The notes under the pieces are model-generated. The model did no database searches, was not told the origin of the DNA, and worked only from the letters and a program-made list of their open reading frames with translations. A stretch of 64,000 nt of DNA from CAYWMD01 sp964458575 (GTDB lineage Bacteria > Verrucomicrobiota > Verrucomicrobiia > Limisphaerales > JADLHS01), in contig CAYWMD010000006.1 in the NCBI GenBank assembly GCA_964458575.1, positions 128,981 to 192,980 of the forward strand, written 5' to 3'. Positions within the stretch are counted from its first letter, which is position 1; every line of letters starts with the position of its first letter. Shown one piece after another: positions 60,949 through 64,000 of this stretch. The translations under genes were made by a program, and so were the position numbers.

Positions 60949-62388
60949 ATGATGTTTTACCGTTGTCTTTTAATTCTGGCCGTCGCGTTCCTGGAATTTG
61001 CGAGCCACGCCGCCGCGGCAGACGCCAAAAAGGGACGCCCCAACATTCTCTTCCTGTTGACCGATGATCAGCGCGCCGATTACGTGGGTGCGCTGGGCAA
61101 TCCGCAAATCAAAACCCCGGCGCTGGACAATCTCGTCGAACGGGGCATGACGTTCCCCCGCGCCTATATCATGGGCGCGAACGAGGGCGCGGTTTGCATG
61201 CCGAGCCGAAGCATGATTCAAACAGGTCGGTCGCTGTTCCGTCTGCCCACGACGACGGCCAAAATGCGCAAGGGCTGGGAGGACTTTTCGACGGCCATGC
61301 AGGGTAAAACCGAAGGTCACGATTGGGTGCTGCTGCCGCGGGTCATGAAAGCGGGCGGCTACGAAACATTTCATATGGGCAAGCGCGGCAATGAGTGCGG
61401 GCCCGCCATCGAATCGTATGAAACGAATATCATGCGCGATGACCACCCCGTGGAAGAGCGCGTCCATTCCAGCCAGGTTTATGGCGACACGGTGATAAAA
61501 TATCTGCGCGAACGGAAAACAGATCGTCCATTTTTTATCTACCTTGCCCCGCCAGTCCCGCACGACCCACGCGTCGCGCCGAAGGAATTCATGGACATGT
61601 ATGATCCCGCAAGAGTTCCCCTGCCCCCGGCCTATCTGCCGGTGCATCCGTTCGACAACGGCGAGATGGCCGTGCGCGACGAGAAACTCGCCCCTTGGCC
61701 GCGCACACCGGAGGTGATCCGCCGCCACCAAGCGGATTATTATGCGACCATCACCTGCCTGGATCATCATTTTGGGCGCATCGTGGATTGCTTGAAGGAG
61801 CTTGGCCAGCTCGACAACACGATCATTGTGTTCGCGTCGGACAACGGACTGACGGTGGGCGATCACGGTTTGATGGGCAAACAAAACGTCTATGAATTTG
61901 GAGGCATGCACGTGCCGCTGGTGATTGCCGGACCCGGCATCAAGCATGGCAACAGCGATGCGTTCGTGTATCTGTTCGATTTATTCCCGACGATTTGCGA
62001 CCTGGCCAATGTCGCCGTGCCGAAAGCCGCCGAGGGCAGAAGCCTTTTGCCGGTTCTTGAAGGCAAGCGATTCAAGGGCCGCGAGGTGATGTTCAACGCC
62101 TACAAAAATGTCCAGCGCAGCATCCGTGACGATCGCTGGAAGCTCATCCGTTATCCGCAGATCAACCGCACCCAGCTGTTCGATTTGAAGAACGACCCGC
62201 ACGAACTGCACGACCTGGCCGGGGAACCGAAATACGCCCGCAAGGTCGAGGCGCTGCTGAAGCGGATGGAAAAGGCGCAAAAGGAATGGGGCGACGACTG
62301 TCCGCTGACCTCGGCAAATCCCGCTCCGGCCGAGTGGTCACCGGAGAAAGCCAACGTGTCCGCATCAAAACCCGGCACCGGCAAATGA
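60949..62388 (+). CDS. Exported sulfatase, CxPSR-type (formylglycine-dependent)
   Basis: A 479-residue type I sulfatase, starting at MMFYRCLLILAVAFLEFASHA, a signal peptide. The modification motif is AVCMPSRSMIQTGR with Cys83 as formylglycine precursor. Metal-binding residues are in NILFLLTDDQRAD (two Asp) and FASDNGLTVGDHG (Asp-Asn). Conserved blocks HMGKRG and DDRWKLIRY follow. It hydrolyses sulfate esters, probably in the periplasm, and requires a formylglycine-generating enzyme not in the window. ARS family subtype cannot be fixed from sequence. It is 16 bases upstream of a second sulfatase. Confidence 0.93.
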   Translation: MMFYRCLLILAVAFLEFASHAAAADAKKGRPNILFLLTDDQRADYVGALGNPQIKTPALDNLVERGMTFPRAYIMGANEGAVCMPSRSMIQTGRSLFRLPTTTAKMRKGWEDFSTAMQGKTEGHDWVLLPRVMKAGGYETFHMGKRGNECGPAIESYETNIMRDDHPVEERVHSSQVYGDTVIKYLRERKTDRPFFIYLAPPVPHDPRVAPKEFMDMYDPARVPLPPAYLPVHPFDNGEMAVRDEKLAPWPRTPEVIRRHQADYYATITCLDHHFGRIVDCLKELGQLDNTIIVFASDNGLTVGDHGLMGKQNVYEFGGMHVPLVIAGPGIKHGNSDAFVYLFDLFPTICDLANVAVPKAAEGRSLLPVLEGKRFKGREVMFNAYKNVQRSIRDDRWKLIRYPQINRTQLFDLKNDPHELHDLAGEPKYARKVEALLKRMEKAQKEWGDDCPLTSANPAPAEWSPEKANVSASKPGTGK

Positions 62389-62404
62389 CAGGAAGAGAAA
62401 TGAA

Positions 62405-63886
62405 ATGAAAACCAGACGATTCCTTTTTCCCATCTTCTCGTCATTCATTTTTCTGTCATTGGCATGTCCAGGCCACGCCGCAGCGCCAATTATCTCCAAA
62501 CCCAATATCGTTCTCATTCTCGCCGACGATCTCGGTTACACGGACCTCGCCTGCTATGGGAGCAAGTATTACGAAACGCCGAAAATTGACCGGCTTGCCG
62601 CGCAAGGAATGCGTTTCACCAGCGGCTACTCCTGCGGTCCGAATTGCCAGCCCACCCGCGCCGCCCTGATGAGCGGGCAATACATGCCGCGCACGGGAAT
62701 CTACACGGTCGGCAGCAAGGACCGTTTCAATTGGCAAAGCCGGCAGTTGAAGCCGGTGGAAAACGTTGTCGCCCTCGCGCCGGAGAAAATCACCATTGCC
62801 GAGTCGCTGAAGAAGGCCGGTTATGCCACCGCGCTGTTTGGCAAATGGCACTTGGGCGAAGACCCCAAGCATCATCCGCTCGCGCAGGGGTTCGACGAGG
62901 CCATCGTTTCGATGGGGGTGCACTTTGATTTCAGAACCAATCCCAAGACGGACTATCCGGATGGCACTTATCTCGCCGATTTCCTGACCGGTAAAGCGAT
63001 TGATTTCATCCGGCGACACAGGGACGGCCCTTTCTATCTGAGCCTGCATCACTTCGCGGTGCATGTTCCGCTCCAGGCGAAAACCAACCTCATCGCCAGA
63101 TTCAAACCCAAGCCTGCCGTGGGTGGTCATCATGATCCGGTTTATGCCGCCATGCTGGCAAGTGTGGATGAAAGTGTGGGGCGCATCGTCGCGCTGCTGG
63201 ACGAATTGAAAATCGCCGACAACACGCTGGTCATTTTTACCAGCGACAACGGCGGTGTAGGCGGATACGAACGCGAAGGCATCCAGGGTGGCAGCATCAC
63301 GGATAACGCACCGCTCAAGGGCGGCAAGGGAATGTTGTATGAGGGCGGCATCCGTGTGCCCTACATCTTCCGCTGGCCGGGCACCATCGCGCCCGGCACA
63401 GTGGAAGACCTGCCCATCAACAGCGTGGACCTTTACCCAACGCTGCTTGCCGTTGCTGGCGCCAAACCGCCTGCTGACTATCCTCTCGATGGACAGAGTT
63501 ATCTAAAATTTCTAACCGGAAATGCAAAAGCACCAGCCCGCAACCCGCTCTTCTGGCATTTCCCGGGTTACCTTGGCGCGAAGGAAAACACTTGGCGCAC
63601 CACACCGGCTGGAGCGATCCGTGATGGCGACTGGAAATTGCAGGAATTCTTCGAGGATGGACGGCTGGAGCTTTACAACCTGCGGGATGACATTGGGCAG
63701 AAGAAAAACCTGGCTGCGGCGCAACCGGAAAAGGCGAAGGAACTCCATGAGAAACTTGTGGCCTGGCGAAAACAAATCAACGCGCCAATGCCGACGCCCA
63801 ACACGAACAGCGAAAAGGCATCGGACGCGGCTTCAGACAAGGGCAAAAAGGGCAAGCGCGGCAGGAAGAAGGCTGATGCGGAATAG
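62405..63886 (+). CDS. Exported sulfatase, CxPTR-type (formylglycine-dependent)
   Basis: A 493-residue type I sulfatase with a signal peptide (LFPIFSSFIFLSLACPGHAAA). The active-site motif is CQPTRAALMSGQ, so the position after Pro is Thr instead of Ser (Cys81). Metal and catalytic blocks include NIVLILADDLGYTDLACYG, FGKWHLGEDPKHHP, FTSDNGGVGG and DGDWKLQEF. The C-terminus is a Lys-rich tail GKKGKRGRKKADAE. It differs from its neighbour in signature and in the GGQYMPRTGIY-like region SGQYMPRTGIY, so the pair likely acts on different sulfate positions or sugars. Same operon as the first sulfatase. Confidence 0.94.
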   Translation: MKTRRFLFPIFSSFIFLSLACPGHAAAPIISKPNIVLILADDLGYTDLACYGSKYYETPKIDRLAAQGMRFTSGYSCGPNCQPTRAALMSGQYMPRTGIYTVGSKDRFNWQSRQLKPVENVVALAPEKITIAESLKKAGYATALFGKWHLGEDPKHHPLAQGFDEAIVSMGVHFDFRTNPKTDYPDGTYLADFLTGKAIDFIRRHRDGPFYLSLHHFAVHVPLQAKTNLIARFKPKPAVGGHHDPVYAAMLASVDESVGRIVALLDELKIADNTLVIFTSDNGGVGGYEREGIQGGSITDNAPLKGGKGMLYEGGIRVPYIFRWPGTIAPGTVEDLPINSVDLYPTLLAVAGAKPPADYPLDGQSYLKFLTGNAKAPARNPLFWHFPGYLGAKENTWRTTPAGAIRDGDWKLQEFFEDGRLELYNLRDDIGQKKNLAAAQPEKAKELHEKLVAWRKQINAPMPTPNTNSEKASDAASDKGKKGKRGRKKADAE

Positions 63887-63966
63887 AACCATGCAATCGC
63901 CCAGGCGCACGCATCCTCACCTATTCATGCAATGGCTTTCTGCTTCACATGAGCCTGTCAGCACGC

Positions 63967-64000
63967 CCTCCCTCACCCCTGCCCTCTCCCGCTGGGAGAG
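63967..64000. repeat. Palindromic repeat, CCTCTCCC/GGGAGAGG family, copy 4 (cut by window edge)
   Basis: CCTCCCTCACCCCTGCCCTC followed by TCCCGCTGGGAGAG matches the 11584-11620 copy in the same orientation. It sits downstream of the second sulfatase. It is truncated at the right edge of the window. Confidence 0.75.

Overview
This window looks like a metagenome-assembled scaffold from a GC-rich member of the Verrucomicrobiota, probably a Pedosphaera/Limisphaerales-type heterotroph. That assignment is inferred from gene content, not from any marker gene. The evidence is: very large secreted proteins built from LamG, Ig-like and HYR-like modules with a shared C-terminal module; a DUF2231/planctomycete-type cytochrome c protein; two exported sulfatases; alpha-L-rhamnosidase with L-rhamnose catabolism; and many short palindromic repeats between (and inside) genes. 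No rRNA, tRNA or CRISPR array was seen.

Layout. 1-9.4 kb: a subtilisin-type protease cut by the window edge, a cupin protein, 3-methyladenine DNA glycosylase, a short GGQ release-factor-like protein, a disulfide-reductase flavoprotein, a DUF3142 protein and a large unrecognised exported protein. 9.4-16.7 kb (minus strand): one run rhaA, GH78 rhamnosidase, lutA, lutB, lutC, which can release L-rhamnose and isomerise it, and oxidise the L-lactate expected from its lactaldehyde branch. 17-27.3 kb (plus strand): a complete Wsp-type surface-sensing chemosensory operon (wspA-B-C-D-E-F). Its last gene keeps the WspR-like receiver domain but carries a histidine kinase, two further receivers and an HPt in place of the GGDEF domain. 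27.3-35.8 kb: LD-carboxypeptidase, rhamnulokinase, two TlpA-like thioredoxins, a Sel1 protein, a broken SEFIR/TIR gene and ClpB. 35.9-46.4 kb: two giant LamG proteins, one with a calcineurin-like phosphoesterase domain; an apparent assembly gap in it is almost certainly false. 46.7-52.2 kb: a small conserved-looking protein, an esterase, a cytochrome c protein, a CvpA-like protein, and a polyprenyl synthase / ECF sigma factor / putative anti-sigma operon. 52.2-53.1 kb: a graveyard holding fragments of a REP-associated transposase and an integron integrase. 53.1-63.9 kb: tandem paralogous putative glycoside hydrolases, divergent from two sulfatases.

How it fits together. Rhamnosidase, rhamnose isomerase, rhamnulokinase, the Lut complex, sulfatases and secreted carbohydrate-binding proteins suggest growth on rhamnose-containing and possibly sulfated polysaccharides; rhamnulose-1-phosphate aldolase and lactaldehyde dehydrogenase are not in the window. 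The most unusual observations are the hybrid kinase fused to a WspR-type receiver, and two palindromic elements of about 75-80 bp sitting in frame inside conserved protein genes (clpB and the DUF3142 gene), comparable in principle to Rickettsia palindromic elements.
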